DNA of 64,000 nt from Alteromonas ponticola (GTDB lineage Bacteria; Pseudomonadota; Gammaproteobacteria; Enterobacterales; Alteromonadaceae), in NCBI RefSeq assembly GCF_012911815.1, contig NZ_JAATNW010000004.1:1-64000 (forward strand), given 5' to 3'. A program made the position numbers and the translations under genes. Of this stretch, positions 26,110 through 35,718 are shown piece by piece. The notes beneath the pieces were generated by a model. It did no database searches. It was given only the letters and a program-made list of their open reading frames with translations, and was not told the origin of the DNA. The stretch's first letter is position 1. Every line of letters starts with the position of its first letter.

Positions 26110-27275
26110 ACAATTTGATAATTTTTGCCTGTATGTTGTTGGTTGTGACTGGCGCTGTTGCCCAGCAAACCAGTTGGCATGGATATATTTCACAAGGTGT
26201 TACTCAATCGATAAACAGCCGCTTTGTTACTGATAACGACGCAATTACCGCAGAACTCACAGAATTGGGGTTCAATGGCCGTATTCAATTTAACGCATCG
26301 CTGGCGCTGGTGGGACAATTGGTTTACCTCGATGGAGGCAACCGGTTCGAACAGGGCAGTCGCCTTGACTACCTGTTCTTGGATTGGGCGTTAATTGAAA
26401 GCGAAGTGACCTCCTCGCATTTGCATCTTGGCCGCTACAAGAATCATCACTGGTTGTACTCAGCAACCCGCGATGTGCCGCATACCCGCGACACTGCTAT
26501 CCTCCCGCAATCTGTGTACTTTGATAGTTTCCGTGACATTGCGCTGGGTAGCGACGGTGCCTTCTGGCAGTCCGAGTTCCGAACTGATACCGGTTTATGG
26601 CAGTTCAACTGGAGTCTGGGACGGTCCAAGGTGAGCAGAGAACAAACCCGAGCATTTCTTGGCCCGTTGGCAAAGGGAAGTTCAAAACAGGACTTCGTAC
26701 ATCAGGCCAGCCTTTACTGGCAACCCGTTTCACTAAACTGGCGCTTAGGTTTGAGCTATCTCGCGTCTGATTTTTATTATGATGCAGCTCCTGTAGACAC
26801 GTTTACTGACGGCAGTACCGATATAGAGCGATTTGTACTCTCATTGCAATATTTCAGTGAAAAATGGGAGCTTAGCGCCGAGCTCCTGCAAGAGCAACGT
26901 GATAATCGGGGCGGCTTTTCGCCTACCTTCAGACAATATCGTACAGGTGAGGGTGGCTACATTCAGGGTCGCTACATGTTGACACCTTCGATAAGTGCAT
27001 TAGTGCGCTACGATACCTATGATGTGGATAAAAATGATCGCAACGGCACTAAGTTGCAGCAGGCAACTGGCGGCATGATCCCCGCTTACTTTGGTTACAT
27101 GGACACCACAACCATAGGCTTCAGATGGGATATCGCAAGTAACTGGCGTTTGCAGGGAGAGCATCATTGGGTCGAAGGGGCTGGTAGGATTCAAGGGGTG
27201 GTTGATCCCGTCACTATCAGGTCAACCGAAGAAAACTGGCGGTTGTGGTCGATACAACTGATGTACTGGTTTTAA
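26106..27275 (+). CDS. porin-like outer-membrane beta-barrel protein
   Basis: 389 residues. A signal peptide (FACMLLVVTGAVA) precedes a sequence of alternating strands rich in Tyr, Trp and Gly (LGRYKNHHWLYSATRD, LRFVLSLQYFSEKWELSAEL-like strands) and a final strand ending in Phe (WSIQLMYWF), the outer-membrane insertion signal. It overlaps the upstream gene by 4 bases and touches the downstream GGDEF-EAL gene with no gap, so the three are co-translated. Specific substrate unknown. Confidence 0.82.
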   Translation: MNNLIIFACMLLVVTGAVAQQTSWHGYISQGVTQSINSRFVTDNDAITAELTELGFNGRIQFNASLALVGQLVYLDGGNRFEQGSRLDYLFLDWALIESEVTSSHLHLGRYKNHHWLYSATRDVPHTRDTAILPQSVYFDSFRDIALGSDGAFWQSEFRTDTGLWQFNWSLGRSKVSREQTRAFLGPLAKGSSKQDFVHQASLYWQPVSLNWRLGLSYLASDFYYDAAPVDTFTDGSTDIERFVLSLQYFSEKWELSAELLQEQRDNRGGFSPTFRQYRTGEGGYIQGRYMLTPSISALVRYDTYDVDKNDRNGTKLQQATGGMIPAYFGYMDTTTIGFRWDIASNWRLQGEHHWVEGAGRIQGVVDPVTIRSTEENWRLWSIQLMYWF

Positions 27276-29744
27276 ATGCGCTTTTCAGTCTCATTAACTA
27301 CTAAAATGATGACCATCATGCTGGTCATGATCTTTACAGTGACACTGGCAATCAGCTCGCTATTGATTGTGCAGTCTAATTCGTCACTTGCACAAAGGCA
27401 GTTAGAGCAGCAGCTGGTCAATACACAAAAATTTTCGTTGTATAAGCGCCTGTTTATGCAAAACGTGCTGTTGTGGGTGGAGAGCGTGTCATCACTGGCT
27501 GACAGCGATAGGGCAGATATCAACCAGCTGAGCAGAATGATAGATACTGCCCGTGAGCCGCTGAACATGACATTGCATGTGGATGACGCGTGGCTTTACA
27601 ACAACAAAAATGTTTTGCTTTACGGCAATAGTGGCAACTTACCCGTACCGGTATTTCAGAAAATAGCACAAGTCAAACAACAACTTGAGCCAATACTGCT
27701 AACAGAGTGTGTCAACGAGTGTCATTCTTATATTCTGGTACCAATTATGACTGCGCAGCGGGAAGTGGCGGTGTTTATCCTCTCAAGCAAGATGACATGG
27801 TTACTGGCGCTATTGAATGATTCAGGTAGCCTGGATGGTCACGGCATAATAAAGCAAATTAATAGTCAGACAAATAATCCTGAACTTAAACTGGTGGGCC
27901 CTACATCGTCTAGAAATAAAATATTACTCACTCAAGTACTGCAACTGCTACCTGCTGAAACTGAGGTGTATGATCTGGTGGCTAAAGGTGCCCGGGTTGC
28001 GCTAAACGAACGCGATTATCTGGTCAATGTAATACCTCTTAACGAATTTGCTACAGACGGCCATTACGTGCTGTTTGTTAAAGATATATCGGTGGCCATG
28101 CAAACCAATCGCAACTATCAGCGCGTTGTGGTCGGTAGCGCCGTAGCCATTTTCATTATCTTCTTTGCGCTGATGTATCTGTTTTTTAACAATTATCGTA
28201 GAAAGCTGTTAGATCTTAGCTTCCGCTTGCCGCTTCTAGCGCAGCATCGCTATCAGGACTTCTATTTACAAAGTGAAAAAGCCCACGTGTGGAAACACGG
28301 GAGTTTCCCGGATGAGCTGGATGTGCTGGAAAGTGTGACCCGCGACCTGGCTGAACAATTGGAAGAAATCGACAGCAAGATGGCGCTCAACACTGCGCAG
28401 CTTGAACGGATGGCCATGTTTGATAACTTAACTGGCTTACCTAACCGCAATATGCTGACCTTTCAAATCGAACAGCATCTGGCCGCCTCTGCACGAAACG
28501 GGAATAGCGTTGCCCTCATGTTTCTGGACCTTGATGATTTCAAAAAGGTAAACGACAGTTATGGGCATGATGTGGGCGATCGCTTATTGAAAGCGGCTGC
28601 GCAACGCATAGTTAAACCTATCCGGGAAACCGATATCGCTTCCAGATTTGGTGGCGATGAGTTTGTCGTGTTACTGGATAATCTGACTGACCGTGAGCAA
28701 GTTAATGTCGTTGCTGAAAAGTTACTAAAGGTGTTTGCCGAACCCCTGCAAGTGGATGATTTGCAGTTTTATATTTCGGTGAGCATCGGTATTGCGATTG
28801 CCAGACAAGCGGAGATCTCATCAATTGAGTTACTGCGTCATGCTGATATTGCTATGTACGAAGCCAAGGGAGATCACGGCGCCTCATTCAGGGTTTACGA
28901 TAGCAGCATGAATTTGCGGGTGATGCAAAAGGTTGAAATGGAGTCAGAAGCGCGTATCGCGCTAAGAGAAGACCAGTTCAGTTTAGCGTTGCAGCCGCAG
29001 GTAGATCTAAAAACCCGCAAGCTGGTGGGTTTTGAGGCACTGATAAGATGGCAGCATCCTACCAAAGGCCTGATTATGCCGGGCCAATTTATACCCCTGC
29101 TGGAAAACACCGCGTTTATGTTAGAGCTGGATTACTGGGTCATCGCTCATGGTGCCCGCTTGCTCAGCGAACTCAACGGGAACGGTTTCCAGGATCTTAA
29201 ATTTGCTATTAATCTGTCGTCGGCACAATTTACCGATCCTTCTTTACCGCACTTTCTGCAACAACAAATTCAGTTAAACAAGATAGACCCTGCCTGTATT
29301 TGTCTCGAATTGACTGAAACCGCATTGGTCAGCGACCTGAAACGGGCCACCAAAATTATGAAATCGATACGCGATTTAGGCTGCAAAATTGCCATCGATG
29401 ATTTCGGTACGGGATATTCATCCTTGAGTTACCTTAAAGCCTTACCCACAGATTACGTCAAGATTGATCGCTCGTTTGTTGCCGGTATGCTTGATCACAA
29501 AGACGATCAGAACATCATTTTCTCTATTATCTCAATGGTCAGAAACATGGGGCTGGAGGTGATTGCAGAAGGCATAGAAGAGGCCGCGCAGTACGAAATG
29601 CTGAGCCAGTTTAACTGCCATCAGGGCCAGGGCTATCTGATTGGCAAACCCATTCCTGAAGCCAACTTATGGAATCAATTGAAGGAAAATGTCGATAATA
29701 AAATCTGGACACGTCCGTTGCCCGTATTGAACGGCAAACCATAA
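27276..29744 (+). CDS. membrane sensor GGDEF-EAL protein
   Basis: 822 residues. TM1 (about 8-32), a periplasmic sensor domain (about 33-280) with a [13 protein letters not shown] cysteine pair, and TM2 ([20 protein letters not shown], about 285-304). GGDEF domain (about 390-545) with SRFGGDEF active site and an intact RETD inhibitory site five residues before it. EAL domain (about 560-810) with [29 protein letters not shown] and KIDRSF intact. It can be expected to make and/or break c-di-GMP; motif conservation suggests an active phosphodiesterase. Third gene of the operon with the PstS-like and porin-like genes. Confidence 0.93.
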   Translation: MRFSVSLTTKMMTIMLVMIFTVTLAISSLLIVQSNSSLAQRQLEQQLVNTQKFSLYKRLFMQNVLLWVESVSSLADSDRADINQLSRMIDTAREPLNMTLHVDDAWLYNNKNVLLYGNSGNLPVPVFQKIAQVKQQLEPILLTECVNECHSYILVPIMTAQREVAVFILSSKMTWLLALLNDSGSLDGHGIIKQINSQTNNPELKLVGPTSSRNKILLTQVLQLLPAETEVYDLVAKGARVALNERDYLVNVIPLNEFATDGHYVLFVKDISVAMQTNRNYQRVVVGSAVAIFIIFFALMYLFFNNYRRKLLDLSFRLPLLAQHRYQDFYLQSEKAHVWKHGSFPDELDVLESVTRDLAEQLEEIDSKMALNTAQLERMAMFDNLTGLPNRNMLTFQIEQHLAASARNGNSVALMFLDLDDFKKVNDSYGHDVGDRLLKAAAQRIVKPIRETDIASRFGGDEFVVLLDNLTDREQVNVVAEKLLKVFAEPLQVDDLQFYISVSIGIAIARQAEISSIELLRHADIAMYEAKGDHGASFRVYDSSMNLRVMQKVEMESEARIALREDQFSLALQPQVDLKTRKLVGFEALIRWQHPTKGLIMPGQFIPLLENTAFMLELDYWVIAHGARLLSELNGNGFQDLKFAINLSSAQFTDPSLPHFLQQQIQLNKIDPACICLELTETALVSDLKRATKIMKSIRDLGCKIAIDDFGTGYSSLSYLKALPTDYVKIDRSFVAGMLDHKDDQNIIFSIISMVRNMGLEVIAEGIEEAAQYEMLSQFNCHQGQGYLIGKPIPEANLWNQLKENVDNKIWTRPLPVLNGKP

Positions 29745-29869
29745 ACCCTGGGTTGTGCGAAAAAATTTACATCAAATCAACCTTTATCGCGTTAAAGCGC
29801 ACCACAAATAGTGTACGCCTACGCTGGGTTTCTTTACACTATGCACTTTTTAGCGAAACGGAGACTCCC

Positions 29870-31066
29870 ATGTCCGAGGCATTTATTGCTCACCTGCAGA
29901 CGCAAATAGACAACGTCAAAGAAGAGGGGCTGTATAAAAAAGAGCGCGTAATTACCAGTCAGCAAAAAGCGGATATCGACGTATCCGGCGGTAATAGTGT
30001 GATTAATTTTTGTGCGAATAACTACCTTGGACTGGCGAATCATCCCGATTTGATAGCCGCGGCTAAAGCAGGCCTTGAAAGCCACGGTTTCGGCGTGGCA
30101 TCGGTGCGTTTTATCTGTGGTACGCAGGATATACACAAGGAATTAGAGGGCAAGATCAGCCAGTTCTTAAAAACTGAAGATACCATCCTTTACCCGTCTT
30201 GCTTCGATGCCAATGGAGGGTTGTTTGAAACCCTGCTGGGTCCAGAAGACGCGATTATCTCTGATGCCTTGAATCACGCCAGTATTATTGACGGTGTGCG
30301 TTTATGTAAAGCGAAACGCTATCGTTACGCCAATAACGATATGGCAGCGCTGGAAGATCAATTGAAACAGGCTGATGCCGATGGTGCGCGCTTTAAAATC
30401 ATCGCCACTGACGGCGTATTTTCAATGGACGGTGTTATTGCCGATTTAAAAAGCATCTGCGATTTAGCGGACAAGTACGACGCACTGGTGATGGTTGACG
30501 ACTGTCATGCCACCGGCTTTTTAGGTGACAATGGTCGCGGTAGTCATGAATACTGTGACGTACTGGGACGTGTCGACATTATCACAGGTACGCTGGGTAA
30601 AGCGCTTGGTGGGGCTTCAGGCGGATATACCTCGGGTAAGAAAGAGGTGGTTGAATGGTTACGTCAGCGTTCTCGTCCTTATTTGTTTTCAAACTCGGTT
30701 GCGCCGCCTATCGTGTCGGCATCTTTGAAAGTGTTCGATATGATGGCCGATGGCAGTGCGCTTCGTGAACAGCTCTGGAAAAATGCGGCTCACTTCCGTA
30801 AACGCATGGAAGAAGCGGGTTTTACCCTGGCAGGTAAAGACCATGCGATTATTCCGGTTATGCTGGGTGATGCGAAACTAGCCAGCGAGATGGCGGATAA
30901 AATGTTGGCCAAAGGTATTTATGTCGTAGGCTTTTCATTTCCGGTTGTACCGAAAGGACAGGCGCGTATCCGTACACAAATGTCAGCGGGCCATACCATA
31001 GAGCATGTTGATAAAGCGGTTGACGCCTTTATTGAAGTGGGTAAAGAGCTTGGAGTTATTCAATGA
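29870..31066 (+). CDS. kbl: 2-amino-3-ketobutyrate CoA ligase (glycine C-acetyltransferase)
   Basis: 398 residues from the ATG at 29870 ([17 protein letters not shown]), after ACGGAGA; the longer in-frame extension is not coding. PLP-dependent alpha-oxoamine synthase: [26 protein letters not shown], and the Schiff-base lysine in [14 protein letters not shown]. It splits 2-amino-3-ketobutyrate to glycine and acetyl-CoA. It overlaps tdh by 4 bases (ATGA). Confidence 0.97.
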   Translation: MSEAFIAHLQTQIDNVKEEGLYKKERVITSQQKADIDVSGGNSVINFCANNYLGLANHPDLIAAAKAGLESHGFGVASVRFICGTQDIHKELEGKISQFLKTEDTILYPSCFDANGGLFETLLGPEDAIISDALNHASIIDGVRLCKAKRYRYANNDMAALEDQLKQADADGARFKIIATDGVFSMDGVIADLKSICDLADKYDALVMVDDCHATGFLGDNGRGSHEYCDVLGRVDIITGTLGKALGGASGGYTSGKKEVVEWLRQRSRPYLFSNSVAPPIVSASLKVFDMMADGSALREQLWKNAAHFRKRMEEAGFTLAGKDHAIIPVMLGDAKLASEMADKMLAKGIYVVGFSFPVVPKGQARIRTQMSAGHTIEHVDKAVDAFIEVGKELGVIQ

Positions 31067-32088
31067 AATCATTGGTGAAGTTACATAAAGAGCCTGGTAT
31101 TTGGTTAAAAGACTCGCCAAAACCTGAAGTAGGGCATAACGACCTGCTGATTAAAATTCGTAAAACCGCGATATGCGGCACCGACATGCACATCTATAAC
31201 TGGGATGAGTGGTCGCAAAAAACCATCCCTGTACCCATGGTCGTTGGACATGAATATGTGGGTGAAGTGGTGGATATGGGGCAGGAAGTGACTGGCTTTA
31301 AGGTCGGTGACCGAGTTTCAGGTGAAGGTCATATTACCTGTGGACATTGCCGTAACTGTCGGGCCGGACGTCGCCATTTGTGCCGTAACACGGAAGGTGT
31401 GGGGGTTAACCGTTCAGGTGCTTTTGCAGAATATCTCACCATCCCGGCGTTTAATGCGTTTAAAATTCCTGACAATATCAGCGACGAATTGGCGTCGATA
31501 TTCGACCCGTTCGGAAATGCGGTGCACACCGCGCTATCGTTTGATTTAGTGGGTGAAGATGTGCTCATTACCGGCGCCGGTCCCATTGGCATTATGGCGG
31601 CTGCGGTTGCCCGTCACGTGGGTGCGCGTCATGTGGTGATCACCGATATTAATCCGTATCGTCTGGCACTGGCTGAAAAAATGGGGGCAACCCGCGCCGT
31701 CAACGTCAGCAACACCAAACTGGAAGATGTCGTTAAAGAACTGGGCATGACCGAAGGATTTGATGTGGGTCTGGAAATGTCGGGTGTACCTTCGGCATTC
31801 CGTGACATGCTGGATAAGATGAACCACGGCGGTAAAATTGCCATGCTGGGCATCCCTCCTTCTGATATGGCGGTTGACTGGAACAAGGTTATTTTCAAAG
31901 GTCTGGTGATCAAAGGGATTTATGGGCGTGAAATGTTTGAGACCTGGTACAAAATGGCCAGTCTGATCCAAAGCGGATTGGATCTGAAACCCATTATTAC
32001 TCACCAATTCGGTATCGATGATTTCCAAAAGGGCTTTGAAACCATGGGCTCGGGCGAATCTGGTAAAGTGATTCTGAACTGGGATTAA
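31063..32088 (+). CDS. tdh: L-threonine 3-dehydrogenase
   Basis: 341 residues, medium-chain zinc dehydrogenase. Catalytic zinc site [15 protein letters not shown] and GHEYVGEV; structural zinc cysteines in [19 protein letters not shown] site [14 protein letters not shown]. It oxidises threonine to 2-amino-3-ketobutyrate, the substrate of the preceding kbl product, so the pair forms the threonine-to-glycine route. Confidence 0.97.
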   Translation: MKSLVKLHKEPGIWLKDSPKPEVGHNDLLIKIRKTAICGTDMHIYNWDEWSQKTIPVPMVVGHEYVGEVVDMGQEVTGFKVGDRVSGEGHITCGHCRNCRAGRRHLCRNTEGVGVNRSGAFAEYLTIPAFNAFKIPDNISDELASIFDPFGNAVHTALSFDLVGEDVLITGAGPIGIMAAAVARHVGARHVVITDINPYRLALAEKMGATRAVNVSNTKLEDVVKELGMTEGFDVGLEMSGVPSAFRDMLDKMNHGGKIAMLGIPPSDMAVDWNKVIFKGLVIKGIYGREMFETWYKMASLIQSGLDLKPIITHQFGIDDFQKGFETMGSGESGKVILNWD

Positions 32089-32089
32089 T

Positions 32090-32401
32090 GTGGATACCTT
32101 TCATCATATTTCGGTAGCAGATGTGGCTGAACGCGGCGCGGAGGTCACGGTAGTTGACATTCGCGATCCGCAGTCGTTCGGACAAAGTCATATGCCTGGT
32201 GCGACGCATTTGTCGAATGACAACTTTGCCGCATTTTTATCTTCAACCCCAAAGCACACCCCGGTGGTGGTAGTGTGCTATCACGGTATCAGCAGCCAGC
32301 AGGCGGCGCGGGTCATCGCGGCCCAGGGGTTTGCTGAGGTGTATAGCATGGACGGCGGCTTTGAAGCATGGCGTCAACAACAACCGGTGATTGCAGAGTA
32401 G
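32090..32401 (+). CDS. glpE: GlpE, thiosulfate sulfurtransferase (rhodanese)
   Basis: A 103-residue single-domain rhodanese starting at GTG, one base after tdh. VDIRDPQSFGQSHMPGA and the active-site loop VCYHGISSQQAA (catalytic Cys) match GlpE. It moves sulfane sulfur from thiosulfate to an acceptor in the cytoplasm. It lies 3 bases from glpG, the same pair as E. coli glpE-glpG but without glpR/glpD. Confidence 0.95.
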   Translation: MDTFHHISVADVAERGAEVTVVDIRDPQSFGQSHMPGATHLSNDNFAAFLSSTPKHTPVVVVCYHGISSQQAARVIAAQGFAEVYSMDGGFEAWRQQQPVIAE

Positions 32402-32404
32402 TTT

Positions 32405-33253
32405 GTGTCCATACCAGTCATAGCGTTTAAACATGAACCCTACGCCCGTTTATTGGCTAACTATTTAACCTCGGAAGGGTTTGATGTGAGCGTAAACGTT
32501 GAGCCAAATGGGGAATACATGTTATCCGTGCCTGAAGGCACGGATCTCAAAACCTTTCGCCAGCATTGCCTGGATTTTGTGCGCGACCCAGAGCATCCCT
32601 TGTACCAGGACATCGCCTGGCAGCAAGGTGCAGGGGTGGAGCTGGACACTAAAAGTGGAGTCAGTACTGCCCATGTTATCCGCTACATTAAAGACGTTCC
32701 TTTTACCGCGATAATTCTGTTTACCTGCCTGCTTGTCTATCTGCTTTCAATCTTTGGTCTGTTCGGAGCCGTCGCTGAGGTACTTCTAAGTCAGTCAGTT
32801 AATGTTCTGACCTACACTAACGAATGGTGGCGTCTGATTACACCTGCGCTTATTCATTTCAGTGTGCTGCATATCATATTCAATCTGTTGTGGTGGAGCA
32901 TGTTAGGTGCACAAATTGAACGACAGCTGGGTACTTCCATGTTGGTGGTTATCTTTCTCATTTCAGCTGCAATCTCTAATGGCGCACAATTGTTGATGAG
33001 TGGTCCCAATTTTGGTGGCCTTTCAGGGGTTGTTTATGCGGTGTTGGGATTCGTATGGTGGGCTGGCTGGCTACGTCCATCGTGGGGCATCGGATTACCC
33101 AAAGCGATCGTAGGTTTTATGCTGGTGTGGTTGGTGATTGGCTATGCCGATGTATTGTGGGTAGAAATGGCGAACACAGCACACACGGTAGGATTGATAT
33201 CGGGCTGTGCACTCGCGTTGCTACTAAGCGTGACCTGGAAACCGAAAAATTAA
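32405..33253 (+). CDS. glpG: GlpG, rhomboid intramembrane serine protease
   Basis: 282 residues starting at GTG. N-terminal cytoplasmic domain (1-95), then six TM segments. Catalytic Ser in FGGLSGVVYAVLGF and catalytic His in ANTAHTVGLISG are present, with the TM2 motif HFSVLHIIFNLLWW. Cleaves membrane proteins within the bilayer. It follows glpE closely and its stop overlaps the convergent FliL-like gene by 4 bases. Confidence 0.96.
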   Translation: MSIPVIAFKHEPYARLLANYLTSEGFDVSVNVEPNGEYMLSVPEGTDLKTFRQHCLDFVRDPEHPLYQDIAWQQGAGVELDTKSGVSTAHVIRYIKDVPFTAIILFTCLLVYLLSIFGLFGAVAEVLLSQSVNVLTYTNEWWRLITPALIHFSVLHIIFNLLWWSMLGAQIERQLGTSMLVVIFLISAAISNGAQLLMSGPNFGGLSGVVYAVLGFVWWAGWLRPSWGIGLPKAIVGFMLVWLVIGYADVLWVEMANTAHTVGLISGCALALLLSVTWKPKN

Positions 33254-33660
33254 CTTTGATACAGGTATTTGGTAAAGATTACGTCTCTGACCACTTCCGC
33301 ACCGGTTTCTTTCTTCATGTGATTTTGCATCGCTTTTAACAGCGAACGACGAATGTCCTCGCGGCCAGTCAATGATTTTACCTTTTCTTCTGGCTGGCTG
33401 CCGAAAATTTCGATAGCGGTAGCACGTAAAAGTGGCATATGGTGCTCTGCCGTTTCCAGTTGATCAACATCGTGGATCATCAATTCAACCGTAACGCGCA
33501 CATAGCCCAGACGTACCGCTGTTTGGCCTACATAATTAGTAACAATGTCAGGCTCCAAGCCTAAATAGGCATAATTCGCTCGTTGTTGAGCCTCAACTGC
33601 GCTGGTAAAAAGCAGAATGAACAAAAGTAAAGCTGACGCAAAATAACGGAAAAAAGGCAT
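33250..33660 (-). CDS. FliL-like flagellar basal-body-associated protein
   Basis: 136 residues: N-terminal hydrophobic segment (RYFASALLLFILLFTSAVEA) and a C-terminal FliL-like domain (YAYLGLEPDIVTNYV, LGYVRVTVELMI, HMPLLRATAIEIFGSQ, LLKAMQNHMKKETG). Unlike classical FliL it is isolated from flagellar genes, so it may be one of the stand-alone FliL paralogs. Convergent with glpG. Confidence 0.82.
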   Translation of the reverse strand: MPFFRYFASALLLFILLFTSAVEAQQRANYAYLGLEPDIVTNYVGQTAVRLGYVRVTVELMIHDVDQLETAEHHMPLLRATAIEIFGSQPEEKVKSLTGREDIRRSLLKAMQNHMKKETGAEVVRDVIFTKYLYQS

Positions 33661-33840
33661 TGAGTGAATTTACCAATTAAAAAGAGTTAATCCAGGCATT
33701 ATCTTATAGTGTAACAAACTCCTTATAGCAATCACTAGTAGGGATTTTACTTTTCCCGTCCACTTTAAAATACGCGGGTATGGTTTTAAAACTTAGCAAA
33801 ATGCTAAGATAGGCCGCACTTCAACAGGATACATATTGTT

Positions 33841-34404
33841 TTGCTAAATAATCTTTCTTTTCCAGTGGGCCTGGATGTAGAGTGGGTGTATGCCGATCGG
33901 GTGAGCATACCCAATTCGTATTTAAAAAATTGGCTGCTAGATACAGGTTCATTGACTGAACGCTTGCAGTCGATGAGTAGACACTTTGCGTTACAAAAAC
34001 TCGGACAAGCGGAACAGATGCTGCATAAATGCGAGCGTGAATGGTTGAGCAAAGAAGAGGTGAGCCGGTGGTACGTACGCGAAGTCGTTTTATTCGGCGA
34101 TCAGCAGCCCTGGGTATTTGCTCGTTCGGTGATCCCACATCAACTGGTTGAAGGTGAGCTGGCCAATATAGGGTCACAGCCATTGGGCAAAATTATATTT
34201 AACGATCAGCGCTTTACTCGCAGTAAATTCCAGTTGTGCAAAATTGACAGTCATCAATTGACGTCTCTTTGCGCGGCACAACAACACCGTACATTGTGGG
34301 GCAGGCGCTCCAAATTTACATTTAATGACGTGAATATGTTGGTTGCTGAAGTCTTTCTTCCTCAAGCACCAGCGTACCTGACAGGTAACACCGATGCATG
34401 TTGA
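33841..34404 (+). CDS. ubiC: UbiC, chorismate pyruvate-lyase
   Basis: 187 residues starting at TTG. Family pattern: LLDTGSLTERLQ, WYVREVVLFGDQQPWVFARSVIP and LGKIIF, followed by LWGRRSKFTF. Makes 4-hydroxybenzoate from chorismate, the first step of ubiquinone synthesis. It overlaps ubiA by 11 bases, so translation is coupled. Confidence 0.94.
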   Translation: MLNNLSFPVGLDVEWVYADRVSIPNSYLKNWLLDTGSLTERLQSMSRHFALQKLGQAEQMLHKCEREWLSKEEVSRWYVREVVLFGDQQPWVFARSVIPHQLVEGELANIGSQPLGKIIFNDQRFTRSKFQLCKIDSHQLTSLCAAQQHRTLWGRRSKFTFNDVNMLVAEVFLPQAPAYLTGNTDAC

Positions 34405-35269
34405 GTTAACCGCAAAAAATTTGGGCGCCTACTGGCAATTAATGCGCATGGATAAACCTGTGGGTATTTATTTGCTGCTATGGCCTACTTTATGGGCGCT
34501 CATTATTGCTGCACAGGGAATGCCGCCTCTGGTCATCACACTGATTTTTATTGCCGGTGTAGTCGTTATGCGATCGGCTGGTTGCGTGATCAATGACTAC
34601 GCAGACAGGAAAGTGGATGGCAAAGTTGAGCGTACAGCACAGCGCCCAATCGTGAGTGGCAAAGTGAGCGCGACAGAGGCCCTACAGTTGTTTGCGCTGC
34701 TTATTTTTGTTGCCTTTGTGCTGGTGTTATTTTTGAACTGGCTAACGATACTCCTGGCTGTTCCGGCTGTATTACTGGCGGCCAGTTACCCCTTTATGAA
34801 GCGTTATACCCATATGCCCCAGGCCGTGCTCGGATTAGCGTTTGGCTGGGCTATTCCGATGGCATGTGCAGCGGTATTAGAAACGGTACCCGCGTGGGGT
34901 ATCGTGTTATTTGTTGCCAACCTGTGCTGGACAATCGCGTACGATACGATGTACGCCATGGTAGATCGTAATGACGATGTCAAAATAGGGGTTAAATCCA
35001 GCGCGATTCTGTTTGGCCACTATGATCGTTATATTATCGGTGGACTTCAGGTGGCTACTATTGTGTTATTGACCGTGGTGGCGGAAATGCTGAAACTGAC
35101 CTGGCCCGTTTATTTAAGTATTTTGTGTTGTTTAGGCTTGTTTGTACTACAGCAAAAGCAGATTGTGAAGCGGGAAAGAAAAGCCTGTTTCCAGGCCTTT
35201 TTAGATAACCATCGAGTGGGTATGGTGTTTACTGTAGGGTTATTAATGCACTATTTGTTGATGGTGTAA
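34394..35269 (+). CDS. ubiA: UbiA, 4-hydroxybenzoate octaprenyltransferase
   Basis: A 291-residue polytopic membrane protein. Both aspartate-rich prenyl-diphosphate sites are present: NDYADRKVDGKV and the second, YDTMYAMVDRNDD. Adds the octaprenyl chain to 4-hydroxybenzoate. Partner of the coupled upstream ubiC; ubiK lies just downstream on the other strand. Confidence 0.96.
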   Translation: MHVELTAKNLGAYWQLMRMDKPVGIYLLLWPTLWALIIAAQGMPPLVITLIFIAGVVVMRSAGCVINDYADRKVDGKVERTAQRPIVSGKVSATEALQLFALLIFVAFVLVLFLNWLTILLAVPAVLLAASYPFMKRYTHMPQAVLGLAFGWAIPMACAAVLETVPAWGIVLFVANLCWTIAYDTMYAMVDRNDDVKIGVKSSAILFGHYDRYIIGGLQVATIVLLTVVAEMLKLTWPVYLSILCCLGLFVLQQKQIVKRERKACFQAFLDNHRVGMVFTVGLLMHYLLMV

Positions 35270-35308
35270 ACAGAGGCTAGATAACTGTTTGGATAGCAAG
35301 CCCTGTGT

Positions 35309-35560
35309 TTATTTCTCTTTTTTGCTTTGTTCAAGAGCCGCCAGGCGTGCTTCCATCAATTCAAGTTTCTCCCGGGTTCTGATCAATACCTGACTCTGCA
35401 CATCGAACTCTTCGCGGGTGACCAAATCAAGCTTGGATAACTGAGATTGGAGTACGTGTTTAATTCTGCCTTCGGCTTCTTCGGCCATATTTCGCACGCC
35501 TGGTGGAACAGCACCGGCAATCTGTTTAGCAAGTTCTTCGAGTTTTTTCGGATCCAGCAT
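35309..35560 (-). CDS. ubiK: UbiK, ubiquinone biosynthesis accessory factor
   Basis: 83 residues. Begins MLDPKKLEELAKQIAGAVP and ends in a predicted coiled coil (LIRTREKLELMEARLAALE), which matches UbiK/YqiC. Known to assist aerobic ubiquinone synthesis by binding the Ubi metabolon (UbiJ). Convergent with ubiA, a functional match. Confidence 0.92.
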   Translation of the reverse strand: MLDPKKLEELAKQIAGAVPPGVRNMAEEAEGRIKHVLQSQLSKLDLVTREEFDVQSQVLIRTREKLELMEARLAALEQSKKEK

Positions 35561-35673
35561 GGTTTTCCCTTATAATGCGCTTCGTAATCGTTGTACCTAT
35601 TCTAATACCATCTTGACGACTTGCAATCAGAACCGTTAGCACAAGTCGCACTGGCAGCCAGAACACAGTAGGG

Positions 35674-35709
35674 AGTGATAAATAAAAAGTGATAACTGAT
35701 AAGTGATAA
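35674..35709 (+). repeat. three AGTGATAA repeats spaced 14 bp before rep
   Basis: AGTGATAA starts at 35674, 35688 and 35702, with CTGATAA between the last two. It is immediately upstream of the rep start and puts stop codons in the leader. May be an operator or slippage product. Confidence 0.7.
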
Positions 35710-35718
35710 GTCTAGTTC

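Noticed and set aside
31546-32028. 160-codon ORF antisense to tdh
   Set aside because: A shadow of a well-conserved gene: His/Thr/Asn-rich composition typical of antisense frames, no ribosome site or family.
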